Of a stretch of DNA of 64,000 bases, positions 43,357 to 52,312 are shown piece after piece. The position numbers and the translations under genes are program-made. The DNA comes from Heliopora coerulea. Taxonomy: Eukaryota; Cnidaria; Anthozoa; Scleralcyonacea; Helioporidae. Positions within the stretch are counted from its first letter, which is position 1, and each line of letters opens with the position of its first letter. The stretch lies in contig JASJOG010000560.1 in NCBI GenBank assembly GCA_030142905.1, positions 1 to 64,000 on the forward strand. The letters are read 5' to 3'. Below the pieces are notes generated by a model, which was not told the origin of the DNA, made no database searches, and saw only the letters and a program-made list of their open reading frames with translations.

Positions 43357-43372
43357 GGCCCTTACAGGTTTT
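43346..43372 (+). terminator. 12-bp perfect hairpin over a stop codon
   Basis: AAAACCTGTAAG and its complement flank a GCC loop, followed by TTTTTAATAAAA. The TAA stop of the coiled-coil gene is in the left arm. The shape is terminator-like, but it also fits the three-base-loop hairpin family of this element. The hairpin is certain and its role is not. Confidence 0.5.
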
Positions 43373-43404
43373 TAATAAAAAAAAATTTTTATGTATATAA
43401 ATAA

Positions 43405-43638
43405 ATGACCGAAATGAATAGAAAAGAAGCTATGAATGAATTATATGATTCTACACTAATTACATTGGGTGCTGTGGGAATTGGAATGATAACAAGAAGA
43501 GTATTTAGTGATGGTTTGTCAACTCCGGCTAGTTTAGTGCTTACTTTAAAACTTACAGCAGCTGTAGGATTATCAACACTGGGAATTAAATATGCGCAAG
43601 ACAAAAAGTGGATTCCTGAGAACCCTTTTAAACAATAA
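43405..43638 (+). CDS. Small hydrophobic protein, 77 aa
   Basis: Two potential membrane stretches (LITLGAVGIGMITRRVF and LVLTLKLTAAVGLSTLGI) linked by a short polar loop, with a PENPFKQ tail. Starts at TATAAATAAATG. Position among other small membrane genes suggests a virion membrane or assembly role; this is inference. Confidence 0.65.
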   Translation: MTEMNRKEAMNELYDSTLITLGAVGIGMITRRVFSDGLSTPASLVLTLKLTAAVGLSTLGIKYAQDKKWIPENPFKQ

Positions 43639-43674
43639 AAAATAAAACAAAAATAGAAAATTTTTTTAAAATAA

Positions 43675-44103
43675 ATGGAAACAGTAGTTGGTGGATTATT
43701 TAATGCAGTCGCTTTTGCAGGTGCTGGATTTTTATTTTCAAAATTAAATCATTCTGGATATGAAAAAGAGATAAAAAGACATAATAAAGCAATGGAAAAA
43801 CTTAGTGAAGCAAAGGAATAATGGTATGAGGGGCAAGTAAAAAGAAAAGAAGAAATTGAAAAATTAAGGCAGCAATTATCTGATGCAAATGCTGATATAA
43901 ATAAAACAAATATGTCTTTGAAAAATCTTGCTGAAATAAATAATCGTTATAAATATTTAAAAGAAAAAGCAAATGAAGAAGAAAGGGAACCTCCAAAATT
44001 AGAAGATTATTATAAACCTTCGGATGAAATGAAAGAATATCAAAATGTTGCTTTTTTTCTTGTTGGTCTTTCAGGAGGTTATGTGGTTTATAAAATTATT
44101 TAA
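43675..44103 (+). pseudogene. Small membrane/coiled-coil protein with in-frame stop
   Basis: Starts METVVGGLFNAVAFAG at AAAATAAATG. After 48 codons TAA (43,819) interrupts the frame, which then continues open for 93 more codons to 44,101. The second part has a coiled coil (KRKEEIEKLRQQL), PPKLEDYYKPSDEMK, and a terminal membrane segment (VAFFLVGLSGGYVVYKI). Full-length relatives in cnidarian Polintons carry both halves as one protein with the same YxPSE-type block, so the stop is a lesion of this copy or a translational recoding site. Confidence 0.7.
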
Positions 44104-44138
44104 AAATTTTTCTTTAAAAAAAAAAATCTCTTAAATAA

Positions 44139-44486
44139 ATGGAAAACCATTATCAACAAAAAACATTTAAACAATTGTGGAATATTGCAAGAGAAAGAAA
44201 AATAAAATATTATAAAACTTTTAACAAAAATCAACTTGAAGAAATGCTTAGATTTGAAATTAGCAAACCAAATGAAAAGTATGAGAAATATTGTAGAGAA
44301 AAAATGAAAAACCCAGTCCCAGTAATAGCTATAAATAGAGCAACTGGTGAAATCTTAAATTTTAAAAGTCTTGGATCTGTTGCAAAAAATTTTAATAAAA
44401 ATGCAGGAAGTATAAAATATAGAATTAATAATAAAAAAGATTTGAAAATTAATGGGCAAGAATTTTTGATTTTTTATGACTGTTGA
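44139..44486 (+). CDS. SAP/NUMOD1-like DNA-binding protein, 115 aa
   Basis: The N-terminal ~45 residues (KTFKQLWNIARERKIKYY, KNQLEEML) look like a SAP-type helix-extension-helix. Residues about 62-113 (PVIAINRATGEILNFKSLGS, VAKNFNKNAGSIKYRI, KINGQEFLIFY) match the NUMOD1 modular DNA-binding domain usually attached to GIY-YIG or HNH homing endonucleases. No nuclease domain is present in this frame. Start TTAAATAAATG. It may be a regulator or a relic of a homing nuclease. The assignment is from motif recognition. Confidence 0.6.
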   Translation: MENHYQQKTFKQLWNIARERKIKYYKTFNKNQLEEMLRFEISKPNEKYEKYCREKMKNPVPVIAINRATGEILNFKSLGSVAKNFNKNAGSIKYRINNKKDLKINGQEFLIFYDC

Positions 44487-44506
44487 ACTGAAAGTTCAGC
44501 AAAGCT
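44485..44506 (+). repeat. Mini-hairpin pair after the NUMOD1-like gene
   Basis: GAACT-GAA-AGTTC (44,485-44,497) and AGC-AAA-GCT (44,498-44,506) lie immediately at the stop codon, followed by a T-rich run. They belong to the same three-base-loop family. Confidence 0.75.
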
Positions 44507-44562
44507 ATTTTTTATTTTTTTAAAAATTTTTTTGTTTAAAGGAAAATTTATATATAATAAAA

Positions 44563-44877
44563 ATGCATATAATTGAAAAATATTTAAAACAAGAAGATTA
44601 TGAAAATAATGATAAAGAATATATTTATTATGTTTTTCTTAATAAAATTGCTGAAATTACAGGTGAAGGAATATTACCACATCATGAATTTACAATAAAT
44701 TATGATGAAAAATATTGTATTTTTAACGAATATGAAATTGAATATGGAGAATATGATGAAGAAGAAACTCTTATAGAATCTTATAAAATTATATTGAAAC
44801 CGAAAGAAATATTAAAATCACATTTAAAAAAATTATATTCATCATTTAATATTTTTATATTAAAAAAAATTCAGTAA
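44563..44877 (+). CDS. Unknown acidic protein, 104 aa
   Basis: Tyr/Glu-rich with low Gly/Pro (EYGEYDEEETLIESYKI). No family is recognised. It starts at TATATAATAAAAATG, the same context as the polymerase and probable capsid genes and unlike the TAAATG group, which suggests a different expression class. It ends 94 bp before the polymerase. Confidence 0.5.
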   Translation: MHIIEKYLKQEDYENNDKEYIYYVFLNKIAEITGEGILPHHEFTINYDEKYCIFNEYEIEYGEYDEEETLIESYKIILKPKEILKSHLKKLYSSFNIFILKKIQ

Positions 44878-44971
44878 TCAGTTATTTTTTTTTTTAAATC
44901 TAATCACGTGACCACAACCCGAAAAAATTTTTTTTTTTTTGTCTTTAAAAAAAAAACATATATAATAAAAG
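44878..44971 (+). promoter_or_regulatory. Polymerase upstream region
   Basis: Poly(T) and poly(A) runs flank an 8-bp palindrome TCACGTGA (E-box CACGTG), followed by ACATATATAATAAAAGATG at the start codon. A TATA-like ATATATAATAAAA element just before ATG is shared with the 44,563 and 35,207 genes. Confidence 0.45.
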
Positions 44972-46532
44972 ATGAATATCGAGCGAAGTTCAAAACGCAG
45001 TCGTGGAAGACCAAGAAAATATCCTTTTGGTTCTTTTGTAGGACCAAGACGCGAAAATAGAGGAAGGCCAGTAACATTACCTCCAGAAAAAAGACAAAAT
45101 GAACGAATTGTTGTTAGAAATAGAGGAAGACCAAGAAAAAATCAAGAAATTTCTTCATCAATTTTAGACAAAACAATTACAGAAGAAAAATTACAAGAAC
45201 CTTTAAGACCAAAAAAAAATTTAAACATTAATTTACTTGAAAGATCAAAACAAAAAGCAAATGATTTATTTAACAAGAGTAAAGAAAAAATACTTAATTT
45301 ATTTGATAAATATACACCCTTGAATAATAGAAAAGAAAAAATAACAAATTGGTATAATCATCTGAAAGATAATGTTTTAGATATATTTAACAAAATACAA
45401 AGTAAAGTTTCAACCCCAACTGCAAAATTTAAATTGGATAAAGAAGCTTTGAATGTAACGAAAAGATATGAATTGAATTTGAAAAAATTTGAATTGTCTT
45501 TATATGATCCTTTGACTCTTTTGAAAAAAATAAAACCATTGGTAATAAAAAAATTAAAAAAATATCCAAGCACAAAACAACAAATAACTCTTGTGTGTTT
45601 GATGTCAAAAACAAACCCCGCAACAGGAGAACAAACTGTGGATAATGCTCATTTTCATGGTTACTATGAAGAAATTTTTGAAGGAAATAATTTTGACGAA
45701 ATATATGAAAAAATGATGCAAAAAGTTATTTTGAGTTTTGAAGAATTTTTAAAAAATTCAAGTTTGTGGAAATTTCATAAAGGTTTGAAAGTAATTCTCA
45801 ATATTAATGAAATTAAAAGATTACTTGCTTCATCTTATATTCCTTTACCAGAGTTTTTAAAAAATAAAAAAGCAATTATAAACCCAGAAAATGATGATCA
45901 AAAGTGTTTATTATGGTGTGTTGTAATAAATGAACTTTTGAAAACTAATCCCAACTTAAAAAATCCTGGAAGAATTACAAAAATTTTGAAAAAGAAAGCT
46001 GAGAATTTTAATGTTAAAGATGTGAAATTTCCATGTGGATTTTCTGATATTGATAAATTTGAAAAAAATAATAACATTCCAATTAATTTATTTGGATATA
46101 ACAGCAAATCCAACGGCAGCAGAGCTGCTGATGAAGGTCAGAAGGGTGGTAAAGCCGGTGAAATTTTTCCTTTGAGAGTAAGTAAGGTTGATTTGGATCG
46201 ACAAGAAAACTGACCGCGTGTAAATATATTGTTAATAACTAATGAAAATGGGGATCGACATTATTGTTTGATTAAAAATAAGAGTAGATTATTTTCAAGT
46301 CAGGTTAGTAAACACAAAGAAAAAACACATATTTGCGATAATTGCTTACAACATTTTAGTAAAGAAAATGTTTACAAAAATCATTTAGAATATTGTAAAG
46401 AGTATGAATGTGGAAAAACTGTTTATCCAGATAAAGGAGAAAAATTAAAGTTTAGAAATTTTGAGAGAATGCATGATGTTCCATTTGTAATTTATGCAGA
46501 TTTTGAATGTTGTCTTAAAAATATAAACGATC

Positions 46533-46560
46533 GACCGGAGGTCACACCGCTTAGCGGTGT
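46533..46560 (+). repeat. Mini-hairpin pair in the polymerase gene
   Basis: GACC-GGA-GGTC (46,533-46,543) and the perfect 7-bp ACACCGC-TTA-GCGGTGT (46,544-46,560). Translated as DRPEVTPLSGV just after the Exo I motif, a place where related polymerases have no such stretch as far as I recall. Confidence 0.85.
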
Positions 46561-47176
46561 AGGAGATAAAACAAAACAAACCCAAAAACATGAACCATCT
46601 GGATATAGTTATTTGATAAAATGTTTTGATGATAATTTATATAAACCAAAATTAGTAAAATGTTCTAAAAAACCCGGTGAACCTGATTTTGATATTTCAT
46701 TAAAATTTGTAAAAAGTTTAGAAAATGATATTAAAAAAATATATGAGAAATTTAAATTTTCAAAAAAGATAATATTAAGTGAAAAGGATAAAGTAGATTT
46801 TAGAACTGCAGAAAATTGTTATGCTTGTGGAATCAAATTTGATAAAAAAGTTATGGATCATTGTCATTACACTGGAAAATATCGTGGAGCTGCTTGTGTT
46901 AGTTGTAATTCAAAAATGAAAAATCCAAAATTTATCCCAGTTATATTTCATAATTTACAAAACTATGACAGTCATTTGTTTATTAAAAATCTTGGTGTTT
47001 CAGAAGGTGAAATTGATCGTATACCAAACACTGAGGAAAAATACATTTCATTTACAAAAGAATTTATTGTTGGTAAATATCAAAAAACAGACATAATAAC
47101 TAAAAAACAACTACAAAATAAATCAAAAGAAAATATTATTGAGTGTGAAGAATTAATTATTGACAGTGAAACGACA

Positions 47177-47189
47177 GGGCCGCAGGCCC
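47177..47189 (+). repeat. Mini-hairpin GGGCC-GCA-GGCCC in the polymerase gene
   Basis: Perfect 5-bp GC stem with GCA loop in otherwise AT-rich coding DNA. A further CCCC-AAA-GGGG hairpin is at 47,362-47,372. Confidence 0.8.
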
Positions 47190-49263
47190 AGTATAAAATT
47201 AAAGAAATTGTTGAAGTAAAAAGAAAAATTAGATTTATTGATAGTTTTAAATTTATGCAAACTAGTTTATCAAATTTAGTTAATAATTTAGATAAAAATG
47301 AATTAAATATGTTAAAGAAATTTTATAAAAATGAAAAACAATCTGAGACCGGAGGCCTCAGCCCCAAAGGGGAATTATTAACTAGAAAAGGTGTTTTTCC
47401 ATATGATTGGTTTGATAGTATTCAAAAATTAAAAGAAGAAAAATTGCCTGATAAAGAATGTTTTTATTCTAAATTAAATGATGAAAATATAAGTGATGAA
47501 GATTATGAACACTCACAAAATGTTTGGAATAAATTTAATATTAAAAATATGAGACAATATCATGATTTATATTTAAAAACTGATGTGATGCTTTTAGCTG
47601 ATGTATTTGAAAATTTTAGAAAAGTTTGTAAACAAAATTATAAATTAGATCCTGCTTGGTATTTTACTTCACCTGGATTAGCTTGGGATGCAATGTTAAA
47701 AATTACAAAATCCGCAGGCGGTAAACCGATTGAATTGGACCTATTGTCTGATCCGCAAATGTATCTAATGATTGAAAAAGGAATAAGAGGTGAAATTTCA
47801 ACTATTGTAAAAAGATATGCAAAAGCAAATAACAAATATATGGACAGCGAAACGAACGGAGTTCGATACAACCCTAAAGAAGATAGTGTTTATCTTCCAT
47901 ATTTAGATGCAAATAATTTATATGGATGGGCAATGAGTAAAAAAATTACCTGTGAAAGATTTCAAATGGATGAATGAAAATGAGTTAAATAATTGGGAAA
48001 AAATCGCAGACGACCCGAAGGCCGGTTGTATTTTAGAAGTTGATTTAGAATATCCAGAAGATTTACATGATTCACACAATGAGTATCCTCTTGCACCAGA
48101 AAGATTAAAGGTTGGCCAAGTTGAAAAACTGATTCCAAATTTAAATAATAAAAAAAAATATGTTTTACATTGTGAAAACTTGAAATTGTATGAAAAATTG
48201 GGACTTCATTGTACTCGAATTCACAAAGGAATTAAATTTTATGAAGAAGATTTCATGAAGCAATATATTGATTTGAATACAAATTTAAGAACAAATGCAA
48301 AAAATGATTTTGAAAAAGACTTTTTCAAATTGATGAATAATTCTGTATTTGGAAAAACTATGGAAAATGTAAGAAATAGAGTTGATATACAATTGGTAAA
48401 TAGACAAGAAAAAGCATTAAAATTATTTTCAAAAAGTAATTTTAAAAGTAGGACGATATTTTCTGAAAATCTAATTGCAGTACATAAATATAAAACCAAA
48501 ATTATTTTGAATAAACCAATATATTTAGGAATGAGTATATTAGATCTTAGTAAAACTTTAATGTATGATTTTCATTATAATTATATTAAGAAAAAATACA
48601 GCGAAGCTGCATCATTATTATTTACCGATACAGATAGTTTAATGTATGAAATTAAAACTGATGATTTTTATAAAGATATTTCTCCAGATGTAAAAAATAT
48701 GTTTGATACAAGTAATTACCCAAAAGTTCATGAATCTGGAATTAAAACCGGGTTAAACAAAAAGGTTATTGGAATGATGAAAGATGAATGTGGCGGAAAA
48801 CAAATAGAAGAATTTGTTGGTTTGAGAGCAAAATTATATGCTTACAAAATGTGTGGAAACGGCGAAGACAACAAAGTAAAAGAAGAAAAAAAATGTAAAG
48901 GTGTTAAGAAAAATGTAATTAAAAAAGAAACAACATTCCAAAATTACAAAGATTGTTTATTTGATGGAGAAGAACAAATAAGAAAAATGAATTTGATAAG
49001 ACATAGAAACCATGAACTGTATACAGAAAGTGTTGAAAAGATTGCTTTGTCATATAAAGATGACAAACGAAACATACTTGAAAATAAAATAGACACTCTT
49101 GCATTTGGTCATTACATGAATGAAATGATTGACACTTATGAGAATATATTTGGATTTAAACCGTAAAATACTTTATCAGCGAAGCTGTTTAGCAAATAGA
49201 CTTGTTTAAAATTCTGCCAAAAAAAAGGTAATTCCCCCACCAGTCGTTTAGTGACTTTCCCCG

Positions 49264-49370
49264 CATTCCATACATGCCTAATCTCCCTAACAACTGAGCA
49301 AACCGAAAATAGTTTTTTTGTTGACATCGAGTGAGGCTAGTTGTTAGGGAGATTGAGCATGTATGGAATG
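49264..49370. repeat. 31-bp inverted repeat near the right Polinton end
   Basis: CATTCCATACATGCC... pairs with ...GAGCATGTATGGAATG across a 45-base loop; 29 of 31 positions match. It includes CTCCCTAACAAC/GTTGTTAGGGAG arms. Confidence 0.8.
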
Positions 49371-49440
49371 TTTGGAATTTATCAGCCTGCTGTGTTAGGT
49401 TATTCCCCCAAGACAACATGTCAGCGAAGTTGTTTGAAAC

Positions 49441-49508
49441 AGCTTTGCTTTGCGACTTCGTCGCTGCACCTTTGGTGCTGAGCCCTTTGGGCGATGAGAC
49501 CTCTGGTC
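49441..49508. repeat. Tandem cluster of five mini-hairpins
   Basis: AGC-TTT-GCT (49,441), GCGAC-TTC-GTCGC (49,452), GCACC-TTT-GGTGC (49,466), GCCC-TTT-GGGC (49,482) and GACC-TCT-GGTC (49,498), separated by 1-5 bases. All have three-base loops and different stems, so the structure and not the sequence is repeated. Confidence 0.9.
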
Positions 49509-49718
49509 GATGCTAAAGTTTTGACCCGTTTTTAAAATGTGTTGAAGTTCCCGGTAACGTTAACAAATTCCTGGAAGAGTCTAGAAGTCGCCGGAAGTGA
49601 TCGAGCGAAGCTGTAGTGAAGCAGCTAAAAATTACGTAAACAAGGAAAAGGGTTTTCCCCGACTATTTTTGCCTATTTTGAAAATGTGGAAATTTAGTCA
49701 AATCCCAAAATGTGCTAG

Positions 49719-49740
49719 AATCCCCATATTATAGACTACT
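49719..49740 (-). repeat. Polinton terminal inverted repeat, right
   Basis: Inverted copy of 32,399-32,420. Confidence 0.95.
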
Positions 49741-49746
49741 TGTCGT
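49741..49746. repeat. Polinton target-site duplication, right
   Basis: TGTCGT, matching 32,393-32,398; followed by the continuation of repeat copy B. Confidence 0.9.
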
Positions 49747-51823
49747 CGGTTTTTTCTTCACATACCTCGCTCCTTCGTCGATCGGTCTACGGAAACTTCA
49801 GACAAATATTTTTTCGTACAGACCTCAAACTATGACGATAAGACTCGCCAATTCTTACAGCCTTTCCTGACTTAACAGATCAAAGAAGTGTTTAAGCAGA
49901 TGTAAGAGCAGGAAGAAGTTGAAAAACGAGAGTAGGGCCGATGTTATTTTAATTAACCCCGAGTTACTTGTTTGGATAGAGCATCGAGTCTTTGATCTCG
50001 CTTCTCCAGCTCTTGATTAAATCGTAGAAATTTGTATGCCTTCTGGAATAACACAGTTTCTGGAAACTAAAACAATATCTCAGAGCACTGCAACGAATTT
50101 CTTTTACTATTTTTGGTGTTTAACAGTTATTAGTTTAGTGTAAGGCTGATCACAGCATGATTTCAAAAGTATTTAACAAAAAATGTCATAAATGTCCTCG
50201 AAAATCTTGATTATTAGTACAGTACAGTATGTCCCCTGGTGTGCGAATCTTTGACCTTTCAAGCGGACCGAGAAAGCGTTTTTTGGTCTTGTGAAGAATA
50301 TCTCCCTATAGTCCTTGGAGGACTGGACTGAATAACTATGTCAAGTATTGTCCATGCAACAAAAACATCTGCTGAATTTTAAAAAAAATGTTAACACATT
50401 AAAGCACAATCTTTGAACAGCATCGTTTACTGTTAGCATTTTTTGTATTAGTAATTTGCTGAGGCAACCGATTCTGTTCTTCGAAGAACCGTTTCAAATT
50501 TTTGGGAGTGGCGTGCGATTTCCTTCAAGATATTCTCGAAGTTATTCGTTAGCGCGCGCTATTCTCCACTTAAATTCGTCCAGATGTACAAGAAACGTCC
50601 GATTGAAGGCTATTTTCTACTAGACGATTTTTGTTGCGCGAATCTACATTTCTTTGCGTACACTGAAAAGGTTTCTCATTAGAGCCGATGAAATAAAATA
50701 AAAAATTGCTTCGCGCGATGAAATTCCTCAGCTGAAAAACATCCTTAACTCTCTTTATTTTCATGAACTTTAACTTATGTGAAATGATTGTTAACGCTAT
50801 CCTCGTTGGTTCAGTGGCCTGCAGATGTTGTCGCTGGGTAGATAGTTTGGATCATTTACGAAGACAATTTGTAGACTATGAAATTCTAGTTATTATATTT
50901 AGAAAGAAACGGTAATGTCATGTTTGTTTTTTTTTATTTTGTAGGTTGGTCAAGAGTTTATTTTTAATTCTTTTTCGGAAGAAGATAAAACATTTGGAGT
51001 AAACCCGTCGATTCCAGGCAAGATTTGGGCTACTCTAAATAGTATATATCCATACCAAAACATTAATTTACAAAAAATGCAATGTCATTCACTTAAATGA
51101 CATAATTAGCGATAATTAGCGATAAATGGCGTAGGAAAGTAAAGGAAAGTAGCTATAAAACACCGTTGATTCAATAATTTTAACTTAAGGGGGTAGTGGG
51201 TTCAACCTCATCAAGATATCTACTTTCAGCCGAAATTTCGTCATTTCTTTATGTTTTTTTCTGACAAATTAAATACTTTTATTAAAAATTAATTAACGAC
51301 GATATAAGTCGGCTATGTACCTTGATCTCCGTGTTTGGTAAGGGTTAATGAGGGGTCACAAGTGTGATTAAGGATTTAACGTCGCAAGTGATAACCCGGT
51401 CTGGTCCTCATTGTAAGGTACTTTTACTGGTTTGCACGACGGTAAGTATACATTTTTTTGTTTGGGAAATAGATTTTGGGAGCGTCTGTGTACTGTGATA
51501 GAAACATGAGTGATGTCATTTCAAGCGGAAAATGCTTAGTGGAAACACGAGGTATAGCCGAGTGTTCTTAAATATCCTCTTTGTGTACGAGATCCGTTTT
51601 CCAAGTATTTTATCGGAAGGCTGGGCTGAAGTCCCAGCCCGGCTAAACTGGCTGAAAATCTCCATGTAGTCAGCCTCTAAAAACAAATTTAAACATTAAC
51701 TAGGGGTTACTAAGTGATTTTAAGAACCACGGAACTTCATAGAATACCGAGGTGATCATGATCTAATTAATGTTAGCTCCTCGGCTATGTCCGAGTTACC
51801 GTCTTGCATGTCTTCAGTTTTAG
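49747..51823. other. Intergenic/intronic; one possible exon near 50,945
   Basis: After the tail of repeat copy B no element is recognised. From 50,945, after a TTTTATTTTGTAG acceptor-like site, an open stretch VGQEFIFNSFSEEDKTFG follows on the + strand and could be an exon of the gene continuing at 51,824. Its 3' donor is not clear. Confidence 0.3.
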
Positions 51824-51952
51824 AGATGTATTGAAGATGTTGAGTGGGATTCTTCAATTGTGTGAAAAGAAAATGGACGAGAAGCTAGATGGAGTGGCTG
51901 CCATCATGTTAGATGGTCTGTCCTCTATCCTCATGAATCCTGGATCCAGAAT
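51824..51952 (+). CDS. Exon of an unrecognised host gene
   Basis: Acceptor CAGTTTTAG and donor AT|GTAAGT. The translation is a helical pattern (MLSGILQLCEKKMDEKLDGV, then IMLDGLSSILMNPGSR) reminiscent of HEAT/ARM-type solenoid proteins. It joins in phase to 52,167. I cannot name the protein. Confidence 0.6.
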
Positions 51953-52166
51953 GTAAGTTTGATAAGTTACCTTTCTTTATAAGGATGTTAATCACAAAAT
52001 TTTGCCTGCAAGGAATTCCTGGGTTTTGTTCATTAATCTTAGAGTTTCCTCGTCATTGTTCTACCACTGGGTTAACAAATTGAAATGCTTTATAATCGAA
52101 ATGACGTTGTGGAGAATATCATCTGCTCATTAGGCTGATCTTTTTTCTCGTTTTTCCTTTTTCAAG

Positions 52167-52217
52167 ACAAATAGACACAATGAGCAATAGATCAGAGGTC
52201 ACAGGAATCGTTGAAAG
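52167..52217 (+). CDS. Second exon of the unrecognised host gene
   Basis: Short exon between TTTTTCAAG and AG|GTAAGT, reading IQIDTMSNRSEVTGIVE. Splice phases match both the exon before and the exon at 56,076. Confidence 0.55.
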
Positions 52218-52312
52218 GTAAGTTAAGGCAAATGCCAATCTGAGAGTTTCGGGAACGTGTTATTAGCCGAATCAAGGTTTAGCAGATGACATTTCTGCTA
52301 CCTGGTTCTTAA

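Larger units (their letters stand above)
44972..49166 (+). pseudogene. POLB: Protein-primed DNA polymerase B, broken in two places
   Basis: The N-terminal 413 codons carry three AT-hook-like motifs (RGRPRK at residues 11-16 and 51-56, RGRP at 30-33) and a block common upstream of cnidarian Polinton polymerases (DQKCLLW...). An in-frame TGA lies at 46,211. Downstream follow a C2H2-like CDNC...HLEYC module, Exo I DFE (about 46,499), an HNH/endonuclease VII-like CYACG...DHCHYTGKYRG...CVSC insertion (about 46,818-46,912), Exo II NYDSH, Exo III DVMLLADVF (about 47,590), polymerase motif A DANNLYGWA (about 47,907), motif B KLMNNSVFGKTMEN (about 48,330) and motif C DTDS (about 48,625). A run of seven A at 47,939-47,945 shifts the frame just after motif A, and the rest is read from 47,952. 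In-frame mini-hairpins occur at 46,116, 46,533, 47,177, 47,362 and 48,599. Confidence 0.9.
49167..49718. other. Right-end non-coding region of the Polinton
   Basis: No gene. Holds a hairpin CAGC-GAA-GCTG at 49,177, a 31-bp inverted repeat (49,264-49,294 with 49,340-49,370, two mismatches), the five-hairpin cluster at 49,441-49,508 and AGC-GAA-GCT at 49,604. Such structures near a terminus could serve replication or packaging. Confidence 0.6.
32399..49740. mobile_element. Polinton/Maverick virus-like element, 17.3 kb
   Basis: Perfect 22-bp terminal inverted repeats start AGTAGTCTATAATATGGGG at 32,399 and end with the complement at 49,740, each flanked by TGTCGT. The interior is far more AT-rich than the flanks. 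It encodes the diagnostic Polinton set: retroviral-type integrase with chromodomain, A32/FtsK-like packaging ATPase, capsid proteins and protein-primed PolB. Gene blocks diverge from 37,874-37,894. Terminal repeats are short for a Polinton (commonly hundreds of bp), the left end cuts a coding frame after 12 bp, and no adenain-like protease was seen. Polymerase, one small membrane protein and probably one structural gene carry stops or frameshifts, so this copy is likely inactive although young. Confidence 0.95.
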
